Shown in pieces: positions 34,889 through 45,680 of a DNA stretch of 64,000 nt. Source of the DNA: Ramazzottius varieornatus (taxonomy: Eukaryota > Tardigrada > Eutardigrada > Parachela > Ramazzottiidae); the NCBI GenBank assembly GCA_001949185.1, contig BDGG01000002.1:8541990-8605989 (forward strand), written 5' to 3'. Positions within the stretch are counted from its first letter, which is position 1, and each line of letters starts with the position of its first letter. Below the pieces are notes generated by a model. The model ran no database searches. It had not been told where the DNA came from and worked only from the letters and a program-made list of their open reading frames with translations. Position numbers and translations under genes: made by a program.

Positions 34889-35417
34889 TCTCTACTGCAA
34901 CGCCTGTTGCTTTGCCTTCTTCGGTCTTCTCTGCTCTTCGTAATTCACAACCAGTGAAAACACAATCCATTATCGGGATGTGTCCATCGATCCTTTATTG
35001 GAATGTTTCCAGCAATTCTGACTCCTTCTTTACGCTAAACGTACGTCACAGCAAAGCTGGTTCCAACCAGTCAGAGACTATTCGACGAACTGACCATTCG
35101 ATGTATCCTGTTCGTGCCTTAATGAACTTCCGTTACCAGCGCGAAGCACTATAGCCGCCTGAACTTCTAGTGTTATAGTTCAATGACGGTACCTTCCTCA
35201 CGCATTTCCTGTGCAATCAAGCCGTCAAAACCCTCCTCAAGCACGAGCCGCATCTCTATCGGTACCCCCTTACAGTTTCAGGATTGGAGGTGCCGCAGCA
35301 GTCACCGACCATAACACCAATCAAACTCCCATTCAACAACCTGGCCGCTGGAAATCTTCTGCTCACAGCGAATACATCCGGTCTTTCCCTCCCTGTCGCC
35401 AACTCAGGTTCTTCTGA
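34889..35417 (+). pseudogene. tyrosine recombinase remnant (DIRS/Crypton-type)
   Basis: Three pieces in order, on the same strand but in different frames, match eukaryotic transposon tyrosine recombinases. FAFFGLLCSS-stop-FTTSE at 34909-34960 matches the family phrase FFGFLRxxEFT. SKAGSNQSETI followed by YPVRALMNFRYQRE at 35050-35150 matches SKTDQ...CPVxALxxYxxxR. YSFRIGGAAAV followed by IQQPGRWKSSAHSEYIRSF at 35272-35392 is the catalytic HxxR...W...Y block (the first His reads Tyr). Stops and frame changes mean it is dead. Such enzymes insert DIRS-like retroelements or Crypton DNA elements; which one cannot be told without the flanking parts. Confidence 0.75.
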
Positions 35418-35419
35418 TT

Positions 35420-36318
35420 CTTCAGTGGGAGATCATTGATGAATGACCCCAATATTGGGGGGCATTCGGATTTGCTTCGCATCCGAATTACGAGTGCCTC
35501 TGTTCCTGCAAAGTCCCTTCCGCGTTCGTACAGTAAAAGCCTATGCAAGTTATCGGGCTATATTTCCGCATTTGCTATCACGTCGCTGTCATGCCAGCAA
35601 AATAATGAAATGTTTGCGTGGTGGAAATTGCTCTATGCGGTTGTACGAATCTTTCATTGCGTAACAAACCTATGTTAACACTCAAAAGACCACGCAATTC
35701 CGAGCTCTGGAAGTACAAGGAGGGGAGATCATCTTCCTCACTTTTTGAATGGCTGAAGTCATGGGGCGGGGTCAGATCGGACCAATTACTACATGTACGC
35801 TCCGCATTTTTTGGGTCAAATGCGCCACCTAGTGAATTGACGTGCCACACCTATGTAATTTTGCTCACCCCACTGGCCATACAATACGAGGCACATAGAA
35901 GCTTCTAAGATTGCATCAATGTACCAGCTTTGTTCTCAATTTTTAAGAAGTTTTTCCGTCAGCCAGGTCGTGAGTCAAAATTTGATCTTTCCACTCAGGA
36001 CGAAATCTGCCCAAATACGAAAAACTCTTCAGAAATTTTCAGAACGCTTCTAGCTAGTGCCCGTCTGCTTGGATTAGCAGAAACAAAGTTTCTGAAAGCA
36101 CAGGTGGAAATCCGAGGGGAAAAGGTTCAACAAGAACCATTCTGCAAGGTAATTAGGGTGTGCCAGGCAACCAGGGTACCCCCTTGGTCTGTTTATTGTT
36201 AACAGCGTTTTCGAACTTCTTGCAACAATCAGCCATTTGCGAACTCAGAGAGATTCTTGAGGTTTTGGATTCTGCAAGCGGTTCAGCGGATAACAATCGG
36301 TATAGGTGGCTTTTTGGA
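35420..36318. other. intergenic, nothing recognised
   Basis: Short open frames only, without family resemblance. Confidence 0.35.
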
Positions 36319-36580
36319 GTACAGTCCGGTCGTTCGAAATCCGTACCAAATTTTCACATTTCTAAAATGAGAAAATCATTCAATGTTAACCACAGTGCTC
36401 ACCATGCCCAGAATGCCTGTCATCTGCCATTTGATTACTTGATTACACCAGTTAAGACAGGGTGTAGTGCTTGTGTTATGCAGTTTTGGCATTTAGCATG
36501 GCATGCTGCATGGTGAATGTATGGCGGGCTCTGAACTAAGATCCAAAAATTTGGTACGGATTTCGAGCGACTGGACTGCA
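36319..36580. repeat. inverted repeat with ~36-base arms
   Basis: The left arm (36319-36354) starts TACAGTCCGGTCGTTCGAAA. The right arm (36545-36580) is the complement with a few mismatches (CGAGCGACTGGACTGCA). ~190-base centre without coding. Confidence 0.75.
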
Positions 36581-36864
36581 TATCTGAAACGATTTTTTTT
36601 ACAAACCGCGCTTGTGTACTATAGTAAGACACTTTGTTCCATATGCTCTCTAACTGAATACTTGCATCATCTGCCGCCCATAATTGTAATCGGTGTTGCA
36701 TTACAGAACACTTTTTGCTGTCGTTATTGCGCGGTCCACTGCAATTCGATACAATTGTTTGCAAGAGCAATACTTAAACTATGCGCTGGATCCTAAAGAC
36801 CCAAGGCATTGCCACACGTAATAAGGGTCTTAGCGTTTCCGCTGATTAGTTCAGAGGAATAGCG

Positions 36865-39800
36865 CTAAACGGGATGCAAAAGTTTTCCATTGTTCAGCTT
36901 GATGACTTTTAGCTGTATGGGTGCATTGCCGTTATCCTTGGCCACTTCCGAAGGGTCTTCTTCTTCAAGGGCACTCTGCTCATCTCCGAAGAATTTGTGA
37001 CAACAACGCCCTATGGTGCCGGGACAGCGGGACAGCATCTCGCCAAGAAAGAGGACGCAGGCAAGCCCGTAGCCCACTGCCAAGCAAGCGTACACGCCCA
37101 AGACGTCTTCCAGCTGCACCTTGCGCACTTCGTCCGCTGCCTTTGTCAATTCCTGCTGGCAGCGGGGTGGCTTGTGCTGCCTCTCTGAGTTCCATTCTTC
37201 GTTGGCCCAATGTGTGATGATGCCTGAATACGACATCCTTCGTATCCTGCAAGAGAAAGCGTACAGTCGTCGAGGAAGTACGGGTGTAGACTGTAGCACC
37301 TGGGACTGGTCATGTTGCTACCATTTGTCGAAGAGTGGTGGGTAGTTGGTGCCTTTGGGAAATGCCCATGCGTAGTTGACCTTCTCCATGGGTTGGCGCA
37401 TCATGGTGTAGCGACACGCGGTAGCGCCTACCGAGTCTTGCGCAATGGCGGACTGCATGGCGGCCGTTCCGCCAATGTGACCGACGGTGCTGGAGGAGGA
37501 TATCATTCGCAGTATTTCGTCAAAGGTGTCAACGCGGAGGGCATCGTTGTTCTGGATGCGGCGCCAGGCTTCCAGAAAGTCTGGCATCCTGGAATTCCCC
37601 AGAGCTTGATCGCTGTATGAGTTCTTCTCTATGATTGGGTCCATGTTGCGTTCATACAGGAAGGCATGTAAGTTGTTGACTGTGGAAGGCTTGCCCGGGA
37701 ATGTCAGAAAAGCAATGAGGTTGCCGGAGTAAGTGGCCACAGTGCAGAGGCTGAAGAGCCACCAGAAGACCATGAAGATGCGCGATGAGTCGGCGTCCGG
37801 AGTAATTTGTCCACCTGACAACAAGCAGCCATAAGTCCGTCGGACCAGTTTCTGTAGTATTCAACACCATATGGAATAGTCAGAACAACTGACGTAAAAA
37901 TGCGCTGCGTCCCCGCAGCACGTACGCGTACATGACAATGCACTCCCGCAGGGGCTAAACAGGCAGTAAAAGCCGGACCGCGGTTGTACTTCGCGCGTAC
38001 GATGACGGAGTGCGCGGACGCAGCGAATTTACAGTACTTGATGAATTGTCAGATTTCATTTTCCTAACCTTGGGAAACTATGGAGCCATAACAGTAAATG
38101 TAAGCTTCCGACAAAGAAGCAAAATAGTTGACCTTCTTTTGCGCAGCGTAGTAGGGTGTGGCTCGACTGAAGACGTAGAGAAGCGGACCGGAGGCTCCAA
38201 CTGCGGCGATCACACAAAACCACACCTGCAAGGCCAAATGGATGGTTGGACCGTATATGTTTCGGTGAGCGATTGTTATTCTCCACTGCCCTTACACTTG
38301 TACTGAAGGGAAAGAGAAAGCCAAACAAATGCTTATTAAACTGGCTCCTAGGGAGGAGAATAGTCATAGGGTCTTCATAGAAAGGCACGGTGAATTCCAC
38401 CACGCTTTGACGCTGCAGTGATACTGTCAAGTCTGCGGCAATCAAATCCACTTCTCCACGTTGCAGCATGCCAATCATTCCATTCCACTTGCCGTTTTTG
38501 TCCACCGTCCCATAGTACTGATCTCCTGGCTTGCAGAACACCAACTCGTACCTAAGTATTCATACTTCTGTACGAAATACAGTGAGTTGCGGGAGTTTAA
38601 ATCTACGGTGCGGCGAAGCAAACTTGACTCAATTTTTCCAACAATTCGGTTTGTCCTCTGGAGCCTGTTCTATAATCAGTAATCGTTTTTACCCGAAAGC
38701 CCTAACTTTCTTCTATTAGAAATCAACATCCTACGTCTAACAAGAGCATCCGGAATTCCAGACCAAAACCTCAACGGCTCAGCACAAGAAGCGGCGCACG
38801 AACTACTTTTTTCATTACTTTGCAAAACGATTTTTTGATTTTTAAATTTTTAAATTCAGAACATCGATATTTCGCAATTGAACCATACGTGCAAAAAGGT
38901 GGAGAATCAAAGCTACCGTTCCGAAAAGTTTAGCACGGCCGAGTTCAGTTAGCCTGAATTTAACCCAGAAAAATTAGCAGTCCGCCCACATCACGACCCG
39001 CATGTACACAACAGCTCCCCGCGGACAACAAACCAACCAACTTGGATGCTTTCAAAAATTTTTTATCTTGCAAAATGGGCTTTATTTTTGTTTAGAGAGT
39101 TAGACGAGGCCAATTGACCGTGATTTTTCAGATACGTTCGAAAAACTGGAGGGACAAGTTTGCTCCGCCGCAGTGTATATCGACCTGAAGTTGAGAACAA
39201 CCGATAAGGTCCGGATCATATTGGGGATAATGCCTTGATACAACATGACGGTAACGTTTCCGTTTGACAGGTCAAAGGCCGTCTGATTGCGGACGAGGAA
39301 GGGCGGTTGCTGGAATGGAAACGAAGCCTTCAAGAGGTTTCGAAAAAAAGAAAAGCTGGGACTGTGACTAGCAAACTTGCCTCGGATACAGCAATGCGTA
39401 ATATTCTGCCTCGGAGATTGTTGACATCGCTGAAATTGAACTTGCGGTATCCGGTAACGGGGCTCCAGGTTGCCATTGTTTGCGGACGCGGGTTGTCATC
39501 CACTGGATCAACATCATACTTGCTGATGCTGTAACTGGAGCAGACATCCAAGCCCACGTTAGCCTCACAGGAGAGGACTTGTGTCAACTCCTCCCATATC
39601 GGCAACCTTGAGTTCTTCCCTGAATCCTCGTTGCCGGTCCAGCAAGCACTGAACAGACCGTCGCTGTCGCTAGGCGTTGGACCACCAGCTGTGTTGATCA
39701 AGTGAGAAAAAGACGCTGTAGCTGAAATGGTCGTCAATATCCCAGCCAAAGCCGACCTCTAAATAAATGTAGGCGGTTGCCAGTCCGACTAAAACTCTTC

Positions 39801-41171
39801 TGATATGCTTCGGCGGATTAAAATGAAACGTGAAGGAGCACTCCGTGTCTGACCTGGTCGAGTTCGAGCGGGTATTCCCAGAAAGAAAGAAAGCGGGAGA
39901 TACTGGACTGGGTGACGGTATTTAACCAGTCTTCGCCCTGCCATCGTACCACTCCAATGTAGTCCAAATCTGTCATGTGGGAGAAGTCCATATCAGACAG
40001 GGGGTAGTTCGGGGGGACGACAAAAACCAGATGCGTCCCGAAATTCAAGACCTTCTTTTGTCTCATCTGCAACCATCGCCCACTTTATCGACATACTTGA
40101 GCTGCAAGGATTACAAAAAAGACTGAAGCATACGGTGGCAATGGTGAGTCGAACCAAGCTCAGTTTGGTGTTTAGAACAACCAAAACCCGACGGTCGTCA
40201 CTAGCAAGGTTTGCCAACATGCTCAAGCATCCGCCCAAATTCTCCGGGAAGTCCGTCTGGTTTGTGGTCGTTATCCAGCACACTAACGTTGTCGCTAACG
40301 TATCGTGAATAGTTTCTACTGAAGCTCCCAACACGGGTCGACCTACACAGCAAATCAGTCAGTGCTTGAGTGGTGTCCTACACGAAGACCTTCGAGCTCG
40401 AGGATGGACTGACCGCAGTACGACTCGCCGTCGCAGACGTGGATCGTAAGGACGTTGGTCCAGCCGAAGTTCTTGACAACGAACGACGGAATTAGGCTGG
40501 CCGGACTATAGCCGTGAAGGTAGAAGGGAATGACATTTGGCGGAGACGAGGCGTCTGCTTGTTCCTCCGTACCGTTGATTGTACCATTGTTGCGCTTTGG
40601 CAGGCGAGGGAAATCCAAACATCCTTCTACGGAATAGGCTGACCCGAGGACCAAAAGAGGTCGCTTCAGTAACTGGGAATAGCGAGGGGTAACGCATGTC
40701 CCTGGCGAGGTTATCAGTAACAGATTACTGCTGAGACTCTGCACATCATCGCACACTATGAAATAAAGACCATGAGACGACACCTCGTAGTAGTTCCTAG
40801 ACCATCCGCCGAAGAAAGTCACAGAAAAGCAACAGTGGCAGGCAAAGCATAACAGCAGAAAAACAGAGCGACATACTTTGATCGGTGGGTCTCCCGAGCC
40901 AATCTAAATCGGAAAGTGTCGCCGAGAAACTCGTACTATTGTCCGACTCATCCAAAGGGCGAACTGCCTTGATGTCGCTTGTACGCGAGCTGATGATGGC
41001 GTAGCGTTCTGACTGTACAGGTAGAAGCATTCCGCAATTAAGTAGAACAGAAAACACAACGGTAAGAAGCGATAAGGACATGATGAAGAATGCTTGGTTC
41101 CTCAGACAGACTCGAGATATTTCCGTCGGGAGGCTTGCTAGATGGTACCGCGCGACCTTCCTAACAACCAT
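36865..41171 (-). CDS. ionotropic glutamate-type receptor, 10 exons
   Basis: Exons in coding order: 40873-41171 (or from the ATG at 41081), 40390-40796, 40155-40342, 39854-40066, 39381-39758, 39185-39309, 38296-38551, 38069-38225, 37322-37814, 36865-37246; about 965 residues. Signal peptide MSLSLLTVVFSVLLNC. An amino-terminal ligand-sensing domain leads into the S1 lobe (QPPFLVRN, YELVFCKPGDQYYG, AADLTVSLQRQSVVEFTVPF with the agonist-binding Arg). Then come TM1 (VWFCVIAAVGASGPLLYVFS), the pore loop (YCYGSIVSQGG), TM3 with the gating motif variant YSGNLIAFLTFP (SYTANLAAFLT in vertebrates), the S2 lobe and TM4 (YACLAVGYGLACVLFLG). A ligand-gated cation channel of the iGluR/IR superfamily. Exon 5 uses a GC donor (GAG|GCAAGT). 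The exon 1-2 junction closes only with a weak GTCGCT donor; the canonical GTATGT site four bases upstream is out of phase. Confidence 0.88.
37895..38038. repeat. family-C MITE-like element, copy 1, in a receptor intron
   Basis: Terminal inverted repeats around TTCGCTGCGTCCGCGCA and TGCGCTGCGTCCCCGCA. Internal CGTACGCGTAC also inverted (CGCGCGTACGA). ~144 bases, between exons 8 and 9 of the receptor gene. Confidence 0.8.
38552..39184 (-). other. large receptor intron
   Basis: Largest intron (633 bases) of the glutamate-type receptor. Low-complexity A/T patches near 38820-38860; no element recognised apart from a single GGCGCACGAAC near 38794 that may be a lone family-A arm. Confidence 0.5.
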
Positions 41172-41560
41172 GATAAAATCATCCGGGTGCGGCTCGGTGG
41201 ACAGAAGGCGCTGTAACGAGCACTACGTACGCGACCTGAACCAGAGTCATTCCATCAGAGGCCATTCTTCAACAGAGTGGCTTCATTTTGTACACAAAGG
41301 TGATACGTCATACTGAGTTTTCCATCCGTGAACAAACAGGGCAGCGCACTGGAGATGGGATGTCATCGTACTTTTGTACGTATACAGTGGCCTGTAGTAC
41401 CATCATACGGAGGTAAACAGACCGCTAACCGAGAGCCGCATCTACATCATAATCATAATTTTTTCCAGTCCGCCTTCTGGCACAGTTAACCGCACATTAA
41501 CCCCAGACTCCTCACAGTGGACATATTCGACCATTCTGACCCTTCTCATAACGGTTCACG
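41172..41560. other. intergenic, nothing recognised
   Basis: Promoter side of the receptor gene. It holds the possible start of the GPCR pseudogene, which I could not delimit. Confidence 0.35.
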
Positions 41561-41589
41561 AACGGTAATTGTCTGGTGGTATTCATCAA

Positions 41590-42425
41590 AAAGCGTGGCA
41601 CATTGACTACTCCGTTCAGTACTTACTTGATTAATTTGCTGGTGAATAACTTCTCCAGTTGCACTTCTTCTACCGGCTGGACGTTTTACAACAGCTTTTT
41701 TGGCGACCAGAACTGGTGTCTGAGCGAGTCACTGTGTACCTTCTACCTTTATGGATTCTTTGTTACGAATGCAACTAGGCCAACTGCCATCTTCTGATTA
41801 TTTTGAACCAAGCTTTGGCGGTCACCCATCCGAGGTCGTATCAAACTGTTCATCGCCGCCCTTTTGCCAACAAAATCTGCATGAGCATGTGGCTTATACT
41901 GCATGCATGTCTACTACCTGGCGTCCTTATCGACGCCTGTACTATCGTCTGCCGCTTGAGAACAACGGATGTCAGCTTGATGTCCCTGCTCAGTACCACT
42001 GCTGCGTGACAACAGAGTTACTGTTGTCACGCAGTAGACTTTAGCTCAAAGAAACGTCACCTATGACCAAACAGATCTGCGGTCAGCGACTTTTGGTTTG
42101 ACATTCTTGGGCACTCCGGTCATTAGCAACGTCCAAGTCATTTGGTGGTTTTACACGAATGCTAAGATATCCAGCTTGCTGGTACCGTTTGGTCCCTTCC
42201 TCGCTGTTCCCTCCGCTATCAATCCGGTCCTGTTTGCACTTTCTTTACGCGAAACCTGGGCAGTCTGTCCGGAATATCTTGGCTCTAAGAACAGCGAGTG
42301 TGTGTCGCGAGGCTCTGCTGGCCAATGCGGTTGACCACGTGACTTTGTCTTTTCAAAATCCCACCTATACACGCAAGCGAACACCGTACGATCAGACTGG
42401 CAAGTTAGAACTGGGGAAGAAGTAG
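41590..42425 (+). pseudogene. rhodopsin-like GPCR pseudogene
   Basis: Successive pieces match seven-helix receptors but lie in different frames. TTPFSTYLINLLVNN (TM2) and WCLSESLCTFYLYGFFV (TM3 with the disulfide Cys) are at about 41600-41765. LIILNQALAVTHPRSYQTVH (end of TM3 / second loop) and SMWLILHACLLPGVLID (TM4) are at 41795-41935. YYRLPLENNGCQLDVPAQYH (extracellular loop 2) is at about 41940-42000. WWFYTNAKISSLL and FLAVPSAINPVLFALSLRE (TM7, NPxxF) are at about 42140-42255. At least two frame changes without splice signals break it. A near-perfect palindrome at 41999-42031 interrupts the TM5 region. Confidence 0.72.
41999..42031. repeat. 33-base palindrome
   Basis: CTGCGTGACAACA and TGTTGTCACGCAG flank a seven-base centre. 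It sits at the TM5 position of the GPCR pseudogene, just before a stop. Confidence 0.8.
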
Positions 42426-42923
42426 TTGCAGAAACTTTTCGCTTGCACCTCTTTCACTATTTGGTTTCTGACGTAAGGAATGATCGGACATTCTGAATGC
42501 TCAGATATCGTTCCATTTTTTCACCGCCAGAAGTTGGTGATTTCAACTTGCATAATTTTTGAAAAGCAGGTTTCCAAAACTCTACCGGGAAAACCGACTC
42601 GCATACTGCGCCACTCTAGCGAGGTTCACAATTTTAAACTTTTCTAATCTTCTTGACTTAATGAAACCGGTCGGCGGTGGTCCCAGTAGTTGCCCCAAGC
42701 TGTTAGGCATCCCTATCTGAAGCCAAGCCTGGATCGGATTCTCCGTGACTTCATAGAACTTGCCTTTCGTCTGTAAGTTTCATCATATTTCCCACGTGGC
42801 TTCCTTCTCAATCAAACTGTTTCGCTGAAAAATGTAACCAGGCGCTTCGAAGTAGAGGGTTTAAGGTCCCGTTCGCCATGTTTTGCAAATTTATGATAGG
42901 ATAAGACAAGATAGACTAGAAAG
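42426..42923. other. intergenic, nothing recognised
   Basis: Short frames only; no repeat or exon identified. Confidence 0.35.
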
Positions 42924-43125
42924 GTACAAACACGGCGGATAAATATGGGACACTAAAAATTATGGGACAGGCCTTTTCACTACGGCGGTACGGAAACACG
43001 TAAGTACACGACCAATTCCCAGTAATACACTTCTCGACACTTTTCTACGGTTGGATTCCATGTTTCCGTCCTTTCCGCCAGTTCCATAATTTTTAGTGTC
43101 CCATAATTACCCGCCGTGCGTGTAC
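42924..43125. repeat. family-B MITE-like element, copy 4
   Basis: Outer ends GTACAAACACGGCGG and CCGCCGTGCGTGTAC, inner ATATGGGACACTAAAAATTA and its complement. Core TTTTCACTACGGCGGTACGG. The best-preserved full copy with the short core. Confidence 0.85.
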
Positions 43126-44140
43126 TGAAAGGTACTAAATTAACGCGTATTCAACCACGTGATGAGTCATCATTGTCCAGTGTGATCAGATGTTATCAAT
43201 ATGGCCTGTGTAACTCTCGCCCCGGCATCATCTACTGTATCCCCTCGATAGTTCTGCGAATTACGTCATCATGCCAGTAAATTACACCCGCACTGGTATC
43301 GCTGATTGTTTGATTGTCGCCCATCATTACACTTGACTGGGGAGCAGTCTTTGATTGAAGGTACAGATACTTTCTGTTCCACGCTGGATGATATTTACCA
43401 CGACAGTCACGTGATTCACAGAACTTTCGAGGGAATACAGTACTGTCTACGCGGTTAAGTGAGAGTTAATTGGGGAGCACTACAGCGGTTTTCTCAGTTA
43501 AGAATTAAGTTTGAGCGCCGACATCGCTGTTTTTACTGAGTTCCAGAAGCGACAAATGTGAATGTTGTGAATCGGATTTTCAAGAGACGATATGCTACTA
43601 TATTGTGGAAGAAGAATGGGGGAGCTACCCTCGTTTGCTTCGGAGGAAAAAATGCCGAAGTCAGTCGTGATAAAAGCGGACAAGTCATAGTGAAACACCT
43701 GGTTGTTCGCAAGTGCTATGGATACACTTTGGGTAAATTTTCGTCCACATGTAATTTGGTAATGTTTTTCTTTTCCAGATTGCATGCCATGCAATTTGGG
43801 GAAGTTAGGTATGCAGGTGGAGTCACGCGTAAGTATGCAGGTAAAAGTCACGGCCGCGCTCTGTCCGGACACTACAACGGATACCGAACTCCCTACGACG
43901 TTCACATGCATACCTGCACATCACAATATTTACCATAAGAGATGGGGAGAGCGTATTGTTTACGAGCAGCAAATTGAAATCTATATATCGCGGATTTTTA
44001 ACATGAGATTTCAATGTTCTCTTAATTGCGGATCTCTTGGATTCTCTGACTCCTCGTGTTGACTGTGCCTAATACCCTTCAACAACTCATTATTTTATCT
44101 ATCGATCTACCCTTAAAAGTTTGGGATTGAGCAGTAGAGA
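43126..44140. other. gene-poor stretch
   Basis: An open frame at 43558-43938 (126 codons) has no family resemblance. The phrase TATGCAGGT repeats near 43810 and 43835, and its complement appears near 43905; likely another decayed inverted repeat. Confidence 0.35.
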
Positions 44141-44246
44141 ACAGGCGAGCTTAGACGGCTTACTTTACAACCTTTCCCTCGTACCGTTTGATCGCTGTAA
44201 TCCTTTCGCTCTGAGTCATGCAAACGGATGTGGAAAAAGAAGCTGG

Positions 44247-44395
44247 TATTACTGTATTCGCTGCCTCCGCGCAGTCCATACACGTACGTGACGATGCACC
44301 CCCGTAGGGGGTTGCGTAGTGCGTGAACCCAGACCGGGGCTGTACTTCACGTATACGATTACATACTGCGCGGATGCAGCGAATATTTACAGTTC
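44247..44395. repeat. family-C MITE-like element, copy 2
   Basis: Ends TATTCGCTGCCTCCGCGCA and TGCGCGGATGCAGCGAATA. Internal CACGTACGTGACGATGCACC parallels copy 1. It sits directly upstream of the sulfotransferase-like exon. Confidence 0.8.
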
Positions 44396-44407
44396 TTTAT
44401 GTTGTAG

Positions 44408-44796
44408 ACTGGGATCACTTTGTTCGGAGAGAAAGGAGTGTCGAATGGCTCAGTTTGATTCAGCTGGTTTTTTCACAAGCCGAACACCTTCTAGTTGTCT
44501 TCTACGAAAACCTAGAATCTAATCTGCGGCGTGAACTACACAGAATAGCTGAGTTCCTGGACGTTTTTGTGACGGAAGAGCGACTCGAATGTACCTTGCG
44601 GTATTCTACCGGGAAGTTCAAAAGAAACAAGACGCGCAACAGCACGCACTTTTACACTCATGCTCAAACTGAAATTGTTTCTTCGCTGATGGACAGTGCC
44701 TTGTCGATACTGAAGCAACGTAATGTGACTGAGATACCAAAAGTATATAGCGAGAAGGTTTGGATGACTTTTAGAAAGAGAGCAAAGTATCCGTAG
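44408..44796 (+). pseudogene. WSCD-like sulfotransferase, C-terminal exon (probable remnant)
   Basis: The exon begins after a TTATGTTGTAG acceptor. It reads DHFVRRERSVEWLSLIQLVF, LLVVFYENLESNLRRELHRI, AEFLDVFVTEERLECTL, TGKFKRNKTRN and a final helical tail, ending at a stop. The pattern (W-x-x-F-V, then VVxYEnL, then fL, then eeR..C, then GxFKR) is that of the C-terminal part of WSC-domain-type sulfotransferases. The N-terminal PAPS-binding part was not found. Only a possible trace, NPFALSHAN in a separate frame at about 44196, precedes it, and a family-C element lies between. Either upstream exons decayed or this is a fragment. Confidence 0.5.
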
Positions 44797-44917
44797 AAAT
44801 GTGCAAGATGGCTGACATGCCGGATTTGAATACACAGTAGTTAGATGACAGAGATCGTTATATTTTTCTTCCAAGTAAACGTGTACGTTCCCCACCAGTA
44901 GATGGCCAGCAAGACAA

Positions 44918-45156
44918 ATTTCATCCTTGGAAACGAGAGCAGCCTGCGACTTTGTCAACAAGCCGGCTTCAACGCCGACACTACCATCGGAGACGGCAAA
45001 GTCTTCCACCGCTGTGATGCCAACGGGCTCCTAACCAGCTGCCTCTGTCCCAACATGAGTGTAAAGTTCCCTTCCACAATTGAGCGCCTTCATCTTGTCG
45101 TCTCCATGCTAGACGTCTTGTCAATTCGTAGCAGTTCAAGCAAATCACTTTGGTAA
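44918..45156 (+). pseudogene. chitin-binding (CBM14) domain remnant
   Basis: The frame reads LCQQAGFNADTT, GKVFHRCDANGLLTS and CLCPNMSVKF. This parallels CASQAQAGYYADTAT, CQVFHRCDINGNQTT and YLCVNTTVFNQ of the intact gene at 12 kb. After that the Cys framework is lost (LVVSMLDVLSI where CDYWYNVDC is expected). No signal peptide or upstream exon seen. Confidence 0.5.
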
Positions 45157-45680
45157 GAGTGCAGCGAGGGAAGAAAGGAAGTTGAAGAACTTGAGATAAT
45201 CGAGGAAATGAATTTCTTCGGCGTGACTTAGTAGTTATTGCAGTCTTTGGCGTTCACTTCATAAAATAGTTGAGATGTCAGCCACATCGCTGGCTTCCTG
45301 GTGGCAGCACCGTCGGCCGCATACAAATTATCCTTACATGTATGTTGACACCGCGATGATCATACTGATATTCATACCCCCGTGATACAATCTTTTTTGG
45401 AAAACCGAACGTCGGACTGCGCTTTTGGGATACCAGCCAAACTAACAGATTCCAACGCTGCTCAACAGCAGACATTCTGTCACCGTAGTGTAAGCTCTGG
45501 GCTTGTCGCAGAGCTCGCGGCTTCGCGCAGTCGCCGCTATATACGAACACCTAACACATTCTTCTTGTTCATCGAGCTATCCTAAGGCTAGTTGACCTTG
45601 ATGGTGCTACGGCGTGGTCGAGCTCTTCATCAAGCTACAATGTTGCGTTCTTAGATGAGCATCCAAGAAGAGCAGTCACG
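45157..45680. other. intergenic, nothing recognised
   Basis: Upstream region of the secreted protein gene at 45681; no element identified. Confidence 0.35.

Noticed and set aside
40067-40083. A 17-base GT...AG segment in the receptor gene as an ultra-short intron
   Set aside because: An 84-base intron with standard ends (40067-40154) explains the junction in frame; a 17-base spliceosomal intron would be extraordinary.
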